The notes under the pieces are model-generated. The model did no database searches and had not been told where the DNA came from. It worked only from the letters and a program-made list of their open reading frames with translations. Source: Burkholderiales bacterium (lineage in GTDB: Bacteria; Pseudomonadota; Gammaproteobacteria; Burkholderiales; Burkholderiaceae_C). From it: DNA of 20,262 bases. A program made the position numbers and the translations under genes. Within the stretch, counting starts at the first letter, position 1, and every line of letters begins with the position of its first letter. Positions 1-6,444 of this stretch are shown here, in pieces. The stretch is taken from the NCBI GenBank assembly GCA_947448105.1, contig CANFNE010000012.1:1-20262 (forward strand). Reading direction: 5' to 3'.

Positions 1-40
1 AAGAATAAGGCAGGTTGCCTACGTAAAGTTTGTTGCCCAT
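1..40 (-). CDS. RRM-type RNA-binding protein, N-terminal 13 codons only
   Basis: Read on the minus strand, the ATG at 40-38 opens a frame encoding MGNKLYVGNLPYS before the window ends. LYVGNLPY is the RNP-2 motif of an RNA recognition motif, the beta-1 strand that contacts single-stranded RNA. Small single-RRM proteins of about 80-150 residues with this start are common in betaproteobacteria and cyanobacteria and are often cold-induced; that role is family knowledge, not visible here. A good Shine-Dalgarno (GAGGAG, 9 bases upstream) supports the start. The gene lies downstream of amt on the same strand, but the 250-base gap suggests it has its own promoter. Only the family can be called from this fragment. 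Confidence 0.8.
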   Translation of the reverse strand, partial: MGNKLYVGNLPYS

Positions 41-290
41 GAAAGGACTCCTCAAAATAACTCAAAACGCGATGGAGTCCAAAACCGCAATCAACAAACC
101 AATAAAGACTTAGAGCAGACGCGAAACTGACCAAACACCGCAAACCTGCTATGCCGTTAAGTCGGCAAAGCGGGATCATTATGCGCTTATTCGCACAGCG
201 CGCACTATTTTTTTGCAAATCGTGCGGCAATAGAAGCAGTTTTTCGGATAAAAGCCACTTTTTTCGCTCGTCTTTGCGCTTTTTTCTGCC
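41..290 (-). promoter_or_regulatory. Upstream region of the RRM gene (250 bases, AT-rich)
   Basis: This gap separates the amt stop from the RRM start. It is visibly richer in A/T than its surroundings, with several T- and A-runs between 180 and 290. A -10-like CATAAT lies on the minus strand at 183-178, but I see no convincing -35 at 16-18 bases from it. If that box is used, the transcript would carry a leader of about 130 bases, a length typical of cold-regulated RNA-binding protein genes. No strong GC hairpin with a T-run follows amt, so its terminator is not identified. No supported open reading frame lies here. Confidence 0.35.
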
Positions 291-1493
291 TCACCAGTTC
301 GATTCGCGTTCGGGTGAGGCGCTGATTTTGTGGGTGGACAAGTCCGCGCCATCGAACTCTTCTTCTTGGCTCATGCGCAAACCCACGGTCATCTTGAGCG
401 CGCCGTACACCACAAAACCACCGGCAAGCGCCCAGGCCACGCCCAGCGCGGTGCCTATGAGTTGCGCCTGCAACGACACGCCGCCCAAACCGCCCAGGGT
501 TTGGCTGCCGAAGATTCCCGCAGCCACGCCGCCCCAGGTGCCGCACAGGCCGTGCAAAGGCCAAACACCGAGCACATCGTCAATCTTCCATTTGTTTTGT
601 GTGAGTGTGAACATGAACACAAAGATGGCGCCAGCCAGGCCTCCCACCACCAAGGCGCCCAGCGGATGCATCAGGTCCGAGCCCGCGCACACAGCTACCA
701 GGCCAGCGAGCGGGCCGTTGTGCAAAAAGCCGGGGTCATTTTTCCCCAGGATCAGCGCGACCAACGTGCCGCCGACCATGGCCATCAGGGAGTTGACCGC
801 CACCAGGCCTGAAATCTTGTCCAGGGTTTGGGCGCTCATGACGTTAAAGCCGAACCAACCCACGGTCAAAATCCAGGCGCCCAGCGCCAGAAACGGAATG
901 CTCGAAGGCGGGTGGGCGGAAATCGCGCCGTCCTTGCGGTAGCGGTTGCTGCGCGCGCCTAGCAAGAGCACCGCGCCCAGCGCAATCCAGCCGCCCACGG
1001 CATGCACCACCACACTGCCGGCAAAGTCGTGGAATTCGGCGCCGGTGCTGGTCTTGAGCCAGGCTTGCACGCCAAAGTGCTGGTTCCAGGCAATGCCTTC
1101 AAACACCGGGTAGACCACGCCGACAATCACGGCGGTAGCCATGAGTTGCGGCCAAAACTTGGCCCGTTCGGCGATGCCGCCCGAAATAATGGCCGGAATG
1201 GCGGCGGCAAAAGTGAGCAGGAAAAAGAACTTCACCAGTTCGAAACCACTCTTGGCGGCGAGTTGCTCGGCGCCCACAAAAAAGTGCGTGCCATAGGCCA
1301 CGGTGTAGCCCACCAGAAAGTAGGCAACCGTGGACACCGAAAAGTCGGCCAGAATTTTGACCAGGGCATTGACTTGGTTTTTGCGCCGGACCGTGCCCAG
1401 CTCTAAAAACGCAAAACCGGCGTGCATGGCGAGCACCATGACTGCGCCCAAGAGGATGAACAAAGCGTCAGCGCCCTGTTTTAGTGCTTCCAT
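291..1493 (-). CDS. amt: Ammonium transporter (Amt family)
   Basis: Inner-membrane ammonium channel of the Amt/Mep/Rh family, 400 residues, about 11 hydrophobic segments. The twin-histidine pore is intact: His164 in VVVHAVGG and His314 in PLHGLCGTWGG match AmtB His168 and His318, and Asp156 in HDFAG matches the ammonium-recruiting Asp160. GGIAER (about 105-110) is another family motif. I start at the ATG at 1493-1491 (MEALKQGAD), which has AAAGG upstream. The frame stays open for 71 more codons, but that stretch is non-homologous, basic and overlaps the divergent gene. There is no cleavable signal peptide, unlike AmtB. No glnK (PII) is adjacent within the window. A sigma-54-like promoter and an NtrC-like site lie upstream, fitting nitrogen-limitation control. 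Confidence 0.95.
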   Translation of the reverse strand: MEALKQGADALFILLGAVMVLAMHAGFAFLELGTVRRKNQVNALVKILADFSVSTVAYFLVGYTVAYGTHFFVGAEQLAAKSGFELVKFFFLLTFAAAIPAIISGGIAERAKFWPQLMATAVIVGVVYPVFEGIAWNQHFGVQAWLKTSTGAEFHDFAGSVVVHAVGGWIALGAVLLLGARSNRYRKDGAISAHPPSSIPFLALGAWILTVGWFGFNVMSAQTLDKISGLVAVNSLMAMVGGTLVALILGKNDPGFLHNGPLAGLVAVCAGSDLMHPLGALVVGGLAGAIFVFMFTLTQNKWKIDDVLGVWPLHGLCGTWGGVAAGIFGSQTLGGLGGVSLQAQLIGTALGVAWALAGGFVVYGALKMTVGLRMSQEEEFDGADLSTHKISASPERESNW

Positions 1494-1524
1494 AGTCGAC
1501 CTTTGAGAATAAATGCTTATAAAC

Positions 1525-1558
1525 GGTGCAAATTCTTTGGATAAGAATTTTTTGCACC
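1525..1558. repeat. Imperfect inverted repeat in the amt leader
   Basis: The left arm GGTGCAAATTCTT (1525-1537) pairs with AAGAATT...TTTGCACC (1543-1558) around the loop TGGAT. Three extra T residues in the right arm form the only bulge. If amt starts at the sigma-54-like promoter, this element sits at the extreme 5' end of the amt mRNA as a stable hairpin. The outer hexamers GGTGCA and TGCACC are also NtrC half-site sequence but point the wrong way for a normal NtrC dyad, so RNA hairpin and DNA-binding site are both possible. Confidence 0.6.
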
Positions 1559-1566
1559 GAAATAAA

Positions 1567-1581
1567 GCAAAAATCAAGCCA
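1567..1581 (-). promoter_or_regulatory. Candidate sigma-54 (-24/-12) promoter for amt
   Basis: On the minus strand these bases read TGGCTTGATTTTTGC. The GG and GC dinucleotides are separated by exactly 10 bases, the invariant spacing of sigma-54 promoters (consensus TGGCAC-N5-TTGC), and both TGGC and TTGC are matched exactly. Transcription would start near 1555 and give a leader of about 62 bases before the amt ATG. Sigma-54 control of amt genes under nitrogen limitation is well established in proteobacteria. No experiment supports this particular site. Confidence 0.55.
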
Positions 1582-1594
1582 TCGATCATGCGGT

Positions 1595-1611
1595 TGCTAT
1601 TTCTTGGTGCA
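1595..1611. promoter_or_regulatory. NtrC-like binding site upstream of amt
   Basis: The 17 bases TGCTATTTCTTGGTGCA have one perfect NtrC half-site (TTGGTGCA) and a degenerate other half (TGC), compared with enteric sites of the form TGCAC-N7-GTGCA. The centre lies about 48 bases upstream of the start site predicted for amt, closer than most NtrC enhancers. The element also overlaps the likely promoter zone of the divergent GDT1 gene. Confidence 0.4.
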
Positions 1612-1645
1612 TTAAGGGTTTCCCCCGATTGGTTACCATCAAGGT

Positions 1646-2206
1646 ATGGAAGCATTTTTAGTATCAACCGGCATCGTCGCCCTGGCCGAAATGGGCGACA
1701 AGACACAACTGTTGGCGCTGATTTTGGCAGTGCGTTTTCGCAAGCCCTGGCCCATCGTGTTGGGAATTTTGGTGGCCACCTTGGTCAACCACGGTCTGGC
1801 CGGAGCGGTGGGTGCCTGGGTCACGAGCTTTGTTGGGCCGCAAATCTTGCGCTGGGTGCTGGCGGCGTCCTTTATCGGCATGGCGGTGTGGATGCTGATC
1901 CCCGACAAAATCGACGAAGAAGACACCGACGCCGCGCCGCGCTGGGGCGTGTTTGGTACCACGGTGGTGGCGTTTTTCCTGGCGGAGATGGGCGACAAGA
2001 CGCAAATCGCCACGGTGATGCTGGCCGCCCGCTACGACGCGTATTTCCATGTGGTGGCCGGCACCACGCTGGGCATGATGCTGGCCAATGCGCCGGTGGT
2101 CTGGCTGGGCGAACGCATGACGCGCTTGGTGCCTATGCGTTTGGTGCATATCGTCTCGGCCTTGGTGTTTGCCGCGCTGGGCGTGGCGGCGCTGGTGGCG
2201 GGCTAA
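1646..2206 (+). CDS. GDT1/UPF0016 (TMEM165-like) divalent cation transporter
   Basis: Small inner-membrane protein of 186 residues with about six hydrophobic segments and the internal duplication that defines the family: two copies of the ion-binding motif EMGDKT, at residues 15-20 and 114-119. Bacterial homologues (MneA in Vibrio, Mnx in cyanobacteria) move Mn2+, mainly exporting it from the cytoplasm; Ca2+ has been shown for eukaryotic members. The start ATG at 1646 is the only sensible one, since a stop codon lies in frame at 1613, but the Shine-Dalgarno is poor (AAGG ends one base before the ATG). It is divergent from amt and followed by the metX leader, so it is probably a single-gene unit. 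I see no yybP-ykoY manganese riboswitch upstream. Mn2+ as substrate is inferred from the family. Confidence 0.9.
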   Translation: MEAFLVSTGIVALAEMGDKTQLLALILAVRFRKPWPIVLGILVATLVNHGLAGAVGAWVTSFVGPQILRWVLAASFIGMAVWMLIPDKIDEEDTDAAPRWGVFGTTVVAFFLAEMGDKTQIATVMLAARYDAYFHVVAGTTLGMMLANAPVVWLGERMTRLVPMRLVHIVSALVFAALGVAALVAG

Positions 2207-2217
2207 AAACGGCGCGT

Positions 2218-2226
2218 TGCTATACT
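2218..2226 (+). promoter_or_regulatory. Extended -10 promoter for metX-metW
   Basis: TGCTATACT is an extended -10 element: TG, one base, then TATACT, which matches TATAAT at 5 of 6 positions. There is no good -35 box at 17 bases (GCGGGC), as expected for the extended class. Initiation about 7 bases downstream, near 2233, would put the 5' end of the RNA right at the first bases of the riboswitch aptamer, which supports both calls. Confidence 0.55.
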
Positions 2227-2234
2227 TTCCACCA

Positions 2235-2288
2235 CAGCGCCAATTTGCTCCAGCTTGCGGGCGCTTAATAAATACAGCTAAACCCGGA
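2235..2288 (+). promoter_or_regulatory. SAM-II (metA/SAM-alpha) riboswitch aptamer
   Basis: This element has the compact H-type pseudoknot layout of SAM-II. P1 is AGCGCC (2236-2241) paired with GGCGCT (2260-2265). The P1 loop begins AATTTG and ends CTTGCG, both recurrent in the family. After P1 comes an A/T-rich strand ending AAATACAGCTAAA, very close to the conserved AAAU..AGCUAAA segment. The pseudoknot is closed by TCC (2249-2251) with GGA (2286-2288). The match is by eye to remembered family members, not a covariance search. It lies 56 bases before metX, the classic SAM-II target: SAM binding would lower methionine synthesis. One position of the inner pseudoknot helix seems mismatched (C against A). 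SAM-II is best known from alphaproteobacteria. Confidence 0.8.
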
Positions 2289-2309
2289 CCCCCGCGATCA
2301 CTCTTTTGA

Positions 2310-2343
2310 CCCGGCCCCGCGTTTGGCGTTGCCGGGTTTTTTT
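2310..2343 (+). terminator. Intrinsic terminator (riboswitch expression platform) abutting the metX start
   Basis: CCCGGC (2310-2315) pairs with GCCGGG (2331-2336), with a possible inner CGC/GCG pairing, followed at once by seven T residues (2337-2343). The metX ATG is the next base. This is a textbook rho-independent terminator placed downstream of the SAM-II-like aptamer, so the simplest reading is SAM-promoted transcription attenuation. A competing pairing exists: CCCGG at 2283-2287, part of the aptamer's 3' strand, can also pair with CCGGG at 2332-2336. Confidence 0.75.
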
Positions 2344-3495
2344 ATGCTGATCGCCACTCCCCAATCGATGCATTTCGCCGAGCCGCTGGCGCTAACCAGT
2401 GGCGCGTCCATCCGCGCCTACGACCTGAGCTTCGAGACCTACGGCACCCTCAACGCCGAGCGCTCCAACGCGGTGCTGGTGTGCCACGCCCTGAACGCCT
2501 CGCACCATGTGGCCGGCGTCTACGAGGGGCAAGCCAAGTCCGAGGGCTGGTGGCACAGCATGATCGGGCCGGGCAAGCCGCTCGATACCGAGCGCTTTTT
2601 TGTCATCGGCATCAACAACCTGGGCTCGTGCTTTGGATCGACCGGCCCGATGCACACCAACCCGGACCGCGCCGATGGCCAGGTGTATGGCGCAGACTTT
2701 CCGGTGGTTACGGTGGAAGACTGGGTCAACGCCCAAGCGCTGTTGCTCGACCGCCTGGGTATCCAGACCCTCGCGGCCGTGATGGGCGGCAGCCTGGGCG
2801 GCATGCAGGCGCTGGGCTGGACGCTGCAATACCCGGATCGGCTGCGCCACGCCGTAGTGGTGGCCAGTGCGCCCAACCTCACCGCCGAGAACATCGCCTT
2901 CAACGAAGTAGCCCGCCGCGCCATCGTCACCGACCCCGACTTCCATGGCGGCAACTTCTACCAGCACAGTGTGGTGCCCAAACGCGGCCTGCGCATCGCC
3001 CGCATGATCGGCCACATCACCTACCTGAGCGACGATGTGATGAACGAGAAGTTTGGGCGGCAGTTAAGGAGCGCGGTGGCTGGCGCCAACGAAGGAAGCT
3101 ATCTTTACAGTACGCAGGAAGTCGAGTTCCAGATCGAGAGCTATCTGCGCTACCAGGGCGACAAGTTTGCCGATTACTTTGACGCCAACACCTACTTGTT
3201 GATTACCCGGGCACTGGATTATTTCGACCCGGCGCGCGAACACGGTGGCAACCTGACCAAGGCGCTGGCTGCGGCCAAAGCCAAGTTCTTGCTGTTGAGT
3301 TTTGCCACCGACTGGCGCTTTGCTCCGGCGCGCAGCCGCGAGATTGTCAAGGCGCTGCTGGACAACCAGCGCGAGGTGAGCTACGCCGAAATCGATGCGC
3401 CGCACGGGCACGACGCCTTTTTGCTCGACGACGCGCGTTACCACGGCGTGGTGCGGGCCTATTTCAACAACGTGGCGCAAGAGGTGGGCGTATGA
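2344..3495 (+). CDS. metX: Homoserine O-acyltransferase MetX
   Basis: Cytoplasmic alpha/beta-hydrolase-fold enzyme, 383 residues, full length. It acylates L-homoserine from an acyl-CoA in the first committed step of methionine synthesis. The triad is visible: Ser150 in the nucleophile elbow GGSLGGMQAL, Asp323 in FATDWRF and His356 in PHGHDAFLL. Betaproteobacterial MetX proteins paired with MetW often use succinyl-CoA rather than acetyl-CoA, so the acyl donor is open. I chose the ATG at 2344 because homologues start with the same ATPQSMHF segment a few residues in. A TTG at 2323 would lie inside the terminator loop. No Shine-Dalgarno precedes the ATG, which directly follows a T-run. metW overlaps the end by 4 bases. 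Expression is probably set by the SAM-II-like leader. Confidence 0.95.
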   Translation: MLIATPQSMHFAEPLALTSGASIRAYDLSFETYGTLNAERSNAVLVCHALNASHHVAGVYEGQAKSEGWWHSMIGPGKPLDTERFFVIGINNLGSCFGSTGPMHTNPDRADGQVYGADFPVVTVEDWVNAQALLLDRLGIQTLAAVMGGSLGGMQALGWTLQYPDRLRHAVVVASAPNLTAENIAFNEVARRAIVTDPDFHGGNFYQHSVVPKRGLRIARMIGHITYLSDDVMNEKFGRQLRSAVAGANEGSYLYSTQEVEFQIESYLRYQGDKFADYFDANTYLLITRALDYFDPAREHGGNLTKALAAAKAKFLLLSFATDWRFAPARSREIVKALLDNQREVSYAEIDAPHGHDAFLLDDARYHGVVRAYFNNVAQEVGV

Positions 3496-4073
3496 GCGAC
3501 CAGAGCATTCAACACGCGCTCGCGCAGCTCGTGCCCCAGGGCGCACGCGTGCTCGACCTGGGTTGCGGCGACGGCGCCATGCTGGCATACCTGCAGGCCA
3601 CGCGCGGCTGCAGCGGCTACGGCGTGGAGATTGACGACGCCAATGTGCTGGCCTGCGTCAAGCGCGGCGTCAACGTCATCCAGCTCAACCTGGACGAAGG
3701 CCTGGCCATGTTTGACGACGCGTCCTTTGACGTGGTGCTGCAAATTGACACCTTGCAACACTTGCGCAACGCCGAGGTGATGCTGCGTGAGACGGCGCGC
3801 GTGGGGCGCATCGGCATCGTGGCCTTCCCCAATTTTGCGCACTGGCCCAACCGCCTGAGTGTGCTCGCCGGGCGCATGCCGGTGACCAAGCGCCTGCCCT
3901 ACCAGTGGTACGACACGCCCAATATCCGCGTGGGCACGCACGCCGACCTGGGGGCGCTGGCGCAGCGCGCGGGCCTGCGTGTGGTGGACAGCTTTGGTCT
4001 GCAAGACGGGCACACCGTGCGTTTTATGCCCAACTGGCGGGCGGGTACTTCGGTGTACAAGCTCGCGCGCTAA
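3492..4073 (+). CDS. metW: Methionine biosynthesis protein MetW
   Basis: Protein of 193 residues with a class I SAM-dependent methyltransferase fold. The glycine-rich motif LDLGCGDG is at 21-28, with VEIDD following for the adenosine ribose and FDVVLQIDTLQHL as motif II. MetW is found next to metX in many proteobacteria and is needed for full MetX function or stability in some of them; its own methyl acceptor is not established. The start overlaps the metX stop (ATGA, 3492-3495), so translation is coupled and the two are one operon under the same leader. Length and motifs are normal for the family. The remaining 121 bases to the next gene show only a weak hairpin (about 4118-4139) without a T-run. 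Confidence 0.92.
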   Translation: MSDQSIQHALAQLVPQGARVLDLGCGDGAMLAYLQATRGCSGYGVEIDDANVLACVKRGVNVIQLNLDEGLAMFDDASFDVVLQIDTLQHLRNAEVMLRETARVGRIGIVAFPNFAHWPNRLSVLAGRMPVTKRLPYQWYDTPNIRVGTHADLGALAQRAGLRVVDSFGLQDGHTVRFMPNWRAGTSVYKLAR

Positions 4074-4194
4074 AGGCTTAAAAACCATTCAATGTGCTAA
4101 GCTTTGCGGGTCGGGTTGTCAGCTGCCCGGCATCGAACTTCTTGGTTCCAAGACGGTGTCCCGTCCAAAGGCTGCTCACGCTTAGGAGCAAACC

Positions 4195-5061
4195 ATGGAC
4201 ACCGCTTTTTCTGAAATTCCCCTTATTACCCCACGCGAGCTGATGCCCCTTTTGGGTCTGCCGCAATCGCCCTTGCTGTTGGACGTGCGCAGGCGCAGCA
4301 CTTTTGTCGCCAACCCGACATGGATTGCCGGGGCACGCTGGATTGACCCGGAACGGGTGGGCGAGTTTGCCAAAAGCCGCACACCGGCGGACGTGGTGGT
4401 TTACTGCCAGTACGGGCATGGCGTCAGCTCCGGGGCAGCGAACGTTCTTGCCGCCGCCGGTTGGCGGGTGCAAAAGCTTGCTGGAGGAATCGCGGGCGGT
4501 GAAGTCGGCGTGGACGATCAAAAAGACATTGCCGCATGGACCGGCATTGACTTGCCGATGGTCCACAAACGCGAGGACTGGGGGCTTACCGGGCTGGGCC
4601 CCAGCCGCTGGGTCACCCGTGCGCGTCCGAAGATTGACCGTATTGCTTGCCCGTGGCTGGTGCGCAGATTCATCGACCCATCGGCTGAGTTTTTATATGT
4701 ACCAGCGTCGCATGTGCTCGCTGTGGCGTCAGCGCGCGCTGCGGTGTCTTTTGACGCCGAAGGCGCGCAGGTCACGCACATGGAAGACAGGTGCAGTTTT
4801 GATGCCCTGTTGCAAGGCGCCAGATTAAATACACCCGCGCTCAGTCTGCTTGCCACTATCGTGCGCGGCGCAGATACCAACCGACCGGAATTGGCTGGCA
4901 CATCGTCCGGTTTGCTTGCCATTTCATTGGGAATGTCACGCATCCACGCCGATGACCCAACCATGCTCGAAGCCATGATGCCGGTATACGACGCTCTCTA
5001 CGCCTGGTGTTTCGCGCAGGTCGAAGGCCCGATTGAAGCCACGAAAGGGGTGCAGCAATGA
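4195..5061 (+). CDS. Rhodanese-ChrB fusion, chromate resistance protein
   Basis: Two-domain protein of 288 residues. Residues about 10-120 form a rhodanese-like domain with a candidate catalytic cysteine, Cys71, in the loop CQYGHGVS. Residues about 130-280 match the C-terminal domain of ChrB-type chromate resistance proteins, with RPKIDRIACPWL near 144-155 and a THMEDRCSF segment. In other bacteria ChrB proteins sense chromate or act in its handling, and rhodanese domains move sulfane sulfur; how the fusion works is not settled. AGGAG 8 bases upstream fixes the ATG at 4195. The next gene, chrA, overlaps by 4 bases, so this is a chromate-resistance operon. No signal peptide is seen. Promoter elements in 4074-4194 are not clear. 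Confidence 0.87.
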   Translation: MDTAFSEIPLITPRELMPLLGLPQSPLLLDVRRRSTFVANPTWIAGARWIDPERVGEFAKSRTPADVVVYCQYGHGVSSGAANVLAAAGWRVQKLAGGIAGGEVGVDDQKDIAAWTGIDLPMVHKREDWGLTGLGPSRWVTRARPKIDRIACPWLVRRFIDPSAEFLYVPASHVLAVASARAAVSFDAEGAQVTHMEDRCSFDALLQGARLNTPALSLLATIVRGADTNRPELAGTSSGLLAISLGMSRIHADDPTMLEAMMPVYDALYAWCFAQVEGPIEATKGVQQ

Positions 5062-6425
5062 ACCCAAATAAACCAGATACGACGGCGCCCACAGGGGCGC
5101 AGGCTCTGCGCTTTTGGCTCAAGCTCGGCTGCATCAGCTTTGGTGGCCCGGCCGGGCAAATTGCCATCATGCACCGCGAGCTGGTGCAAGAGCGGCGCTG
5201 GATCTCGGAGCGGCGTTTTTTGCATGCGCTGAACTACTGCATGTTGTTGCCAGGCCCTGAGGCGCAGCAGCTCGCTACCTATTTGGGCTGGCTGATGCAC
5301 CGCACTTGGGGCGGCGTGGCGGCCGGGGCCTTGTTTGTGCTGCCTTCGCTGCTCTTGCTGCTGGGTTTGAGCTGGGGCTATATGGTTTTTGGTGACGTGC
5401 CCTGGATGGCCGCCGTGCTGTGGGGCATCAAACCGGCGGTAGCCGCGCTGGTGTTGCATGCGGTGCACCGCATCGGCAGCCGCACGCTCAAGACGCCCCG
5501 GACAGCGCCGCTGTTGTGGGCGATTGCCTTGGTGAGTTTTGTGGCGGTGGCTCTGTTGCAAGTGCCATTTCCGGTGGTGGTGCTGGCCGCAGCGCTGACG
5601 GGAGCGGTGGCGCAACGTTGGATGCCGAGGCAGTTTGCCGGTGGCGGCTCGCATGGCGCCACCTCGGCTGGTACGGCGGCGACCCAGCCTGCAGCATGGA
5701 TTGACGACCACAGCCCCACGCCGGAGCACGCGCGTTTCACGCCGGGGCGTCTGGCCCGTGTGCTGGCAGCGGGCGCGGCGCTGTGGTTGCTGCCCATGGC
5801 GGCGCTGGTGGCAGTCTGGGGCTGGGACGGCACGCTCACGCACATGGCCTGGTTCTTTACCAAGGCCGCTTTGCTCACATTTGGCGGCGCTTACGCCGTG
5901 CTGCCCTACGTCTACCAAGGCGCGGTTGAGCACTTTGGCTGGCTGAGCGCAGCGCAGATGATGGACGGCCTGGCTTTGGGCGAGACCACGCCGGGGCCCT
6001 TGATCATGGTGGTGTCTTTTGTTGGCTTTGTCGGCGGCTGGGGCCAGGCAGTGCTGGGGCCGCAGGCGCTGTTTTGGGGCGCAGCGCTGGCGGCCACGGT
6101 GGTGACCTGGTTTACCTTTTTGCCCTCGTTCATTTTTGTTTTGGCGGGCGGCCCGCTGATCGAATCGACCCACGGCAAGCTGCAGTTCACCGCGCCGCTG
6201 ACCGCCATCACGGCGGCCGTGGTGGGTGTGATGGCGAGCTTGGCGGTGTTTTTTGTGTTGCACCTTGCGCGCCCGGGTGGTGCTTCGGGCGCCGTTGATT
6301 TCGCCGCCCTGGGCTTGGCTTTGGCTGCAGCCTGGGCGTTGCTGCGCCTGAAGTGGGGCGTGGTGCCGGTGATTGGCGCTTGCGCCGCCGTTGGCCTGGC
6401 GCGGCACTTTGTGCTGGGGGCTTGA
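5058..6425 (+). CDS. chrA: Chromate efflux transporter ChrA
   Basis: Inner-membrane protein of 455 residues, the length of the two-domain (long-chain) CHR family, which exports chromate from the cytoplasm using the proton motive force. Both CHR repeats are present. The N-terminal copy has ISFGGPAGQIAIMH near 26-39 and LPGPEAQQL near 64-72. The C-terminal copy starts near residue 265 with LLTFGGAYAVLPYV followed by GETTPGPLIMV. About ten to twelve hydrophobic segments are visible. A linker of roughly 30 residues rich in Gly, Ala and Thr joins the halves near residue 195-220. The start overlaps the upstream gene's stop (ATGA at 5058-5061), implying coupled translation. It converges with the HAD gene, with only 19 bases between stops. 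Sulfate or other oxyanions cannot be excluded as substrates. Confidence 0.93.
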   Translation: MNPNKPDTTAPTGAQALRFWLKLGCISFGGPAGQIAIMHRELVQERRWISERRFLHALNYCMLLPGPEAQQLATYLGWLMHRTWGGVAAGALFVLPSLLLLLGLSWGYMVFGDVPWMAAVLWGIKPAVAALVLHAVHRIGSRTLKTPRTAPLLWAIALVSFVAVALLQVPFPVVVLAAALTGAVAQRWMPRQFAGGGSHGATSAGTAATQPAAWIDDHSPTPEHARFTPGRLARVLAAGAALWLLPMAALVAVWGWDGTLTHMAWFFTKAALLTFGGAYAVLPYVYQGAVEHFGWLSAAQMMDGLALGETTPGPLIMVVSFVGFVGGWGQAVLGPQALFWGAALAATVVTWFTFLPSFIFVLAGGPLIESTHGKLQFTAPLTAITAAVVGVMASLAVFFVLHLARPGGASGAVDFAALGLALAAAWALLRLKWGVVPVIGACAAVGLARHFVLGA

Positions 6426-6444
6426 GGCGTCAGCGCCGCGCTGC

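Noticed and set aside
151..942. Plus-strand open frame of 263 codons opposite amt
   Set aside because: It is antisense to a gene with clear Amt motifs, has low-complexity Pro/Ser/Thr-rich content and no recognisable domain; typical of GC-rich DNA.
1561..1645. Possible yybP-ykoY manganese riboswitch ahead of the GDT1 gene
   Set aside because: The family often has one, but I cannot find its conserved GGGGAGUA-type segments, and the space is short.
1494..1706. 71-codon N-terminal extension of Amt
   Set aside because: It would cover the amt promoter region and the start of the divergent GDT1 gene, is basic and unlike any Amt N-terminus, and the downstream ATG has a ribosome binding site.
2323..2343. 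TTG start for metX seven codons upstream
   Set aside because: It lies within the terminator loop, adds ALPGFF encoded by the terminator arm and T-run, and matches no homologue start.
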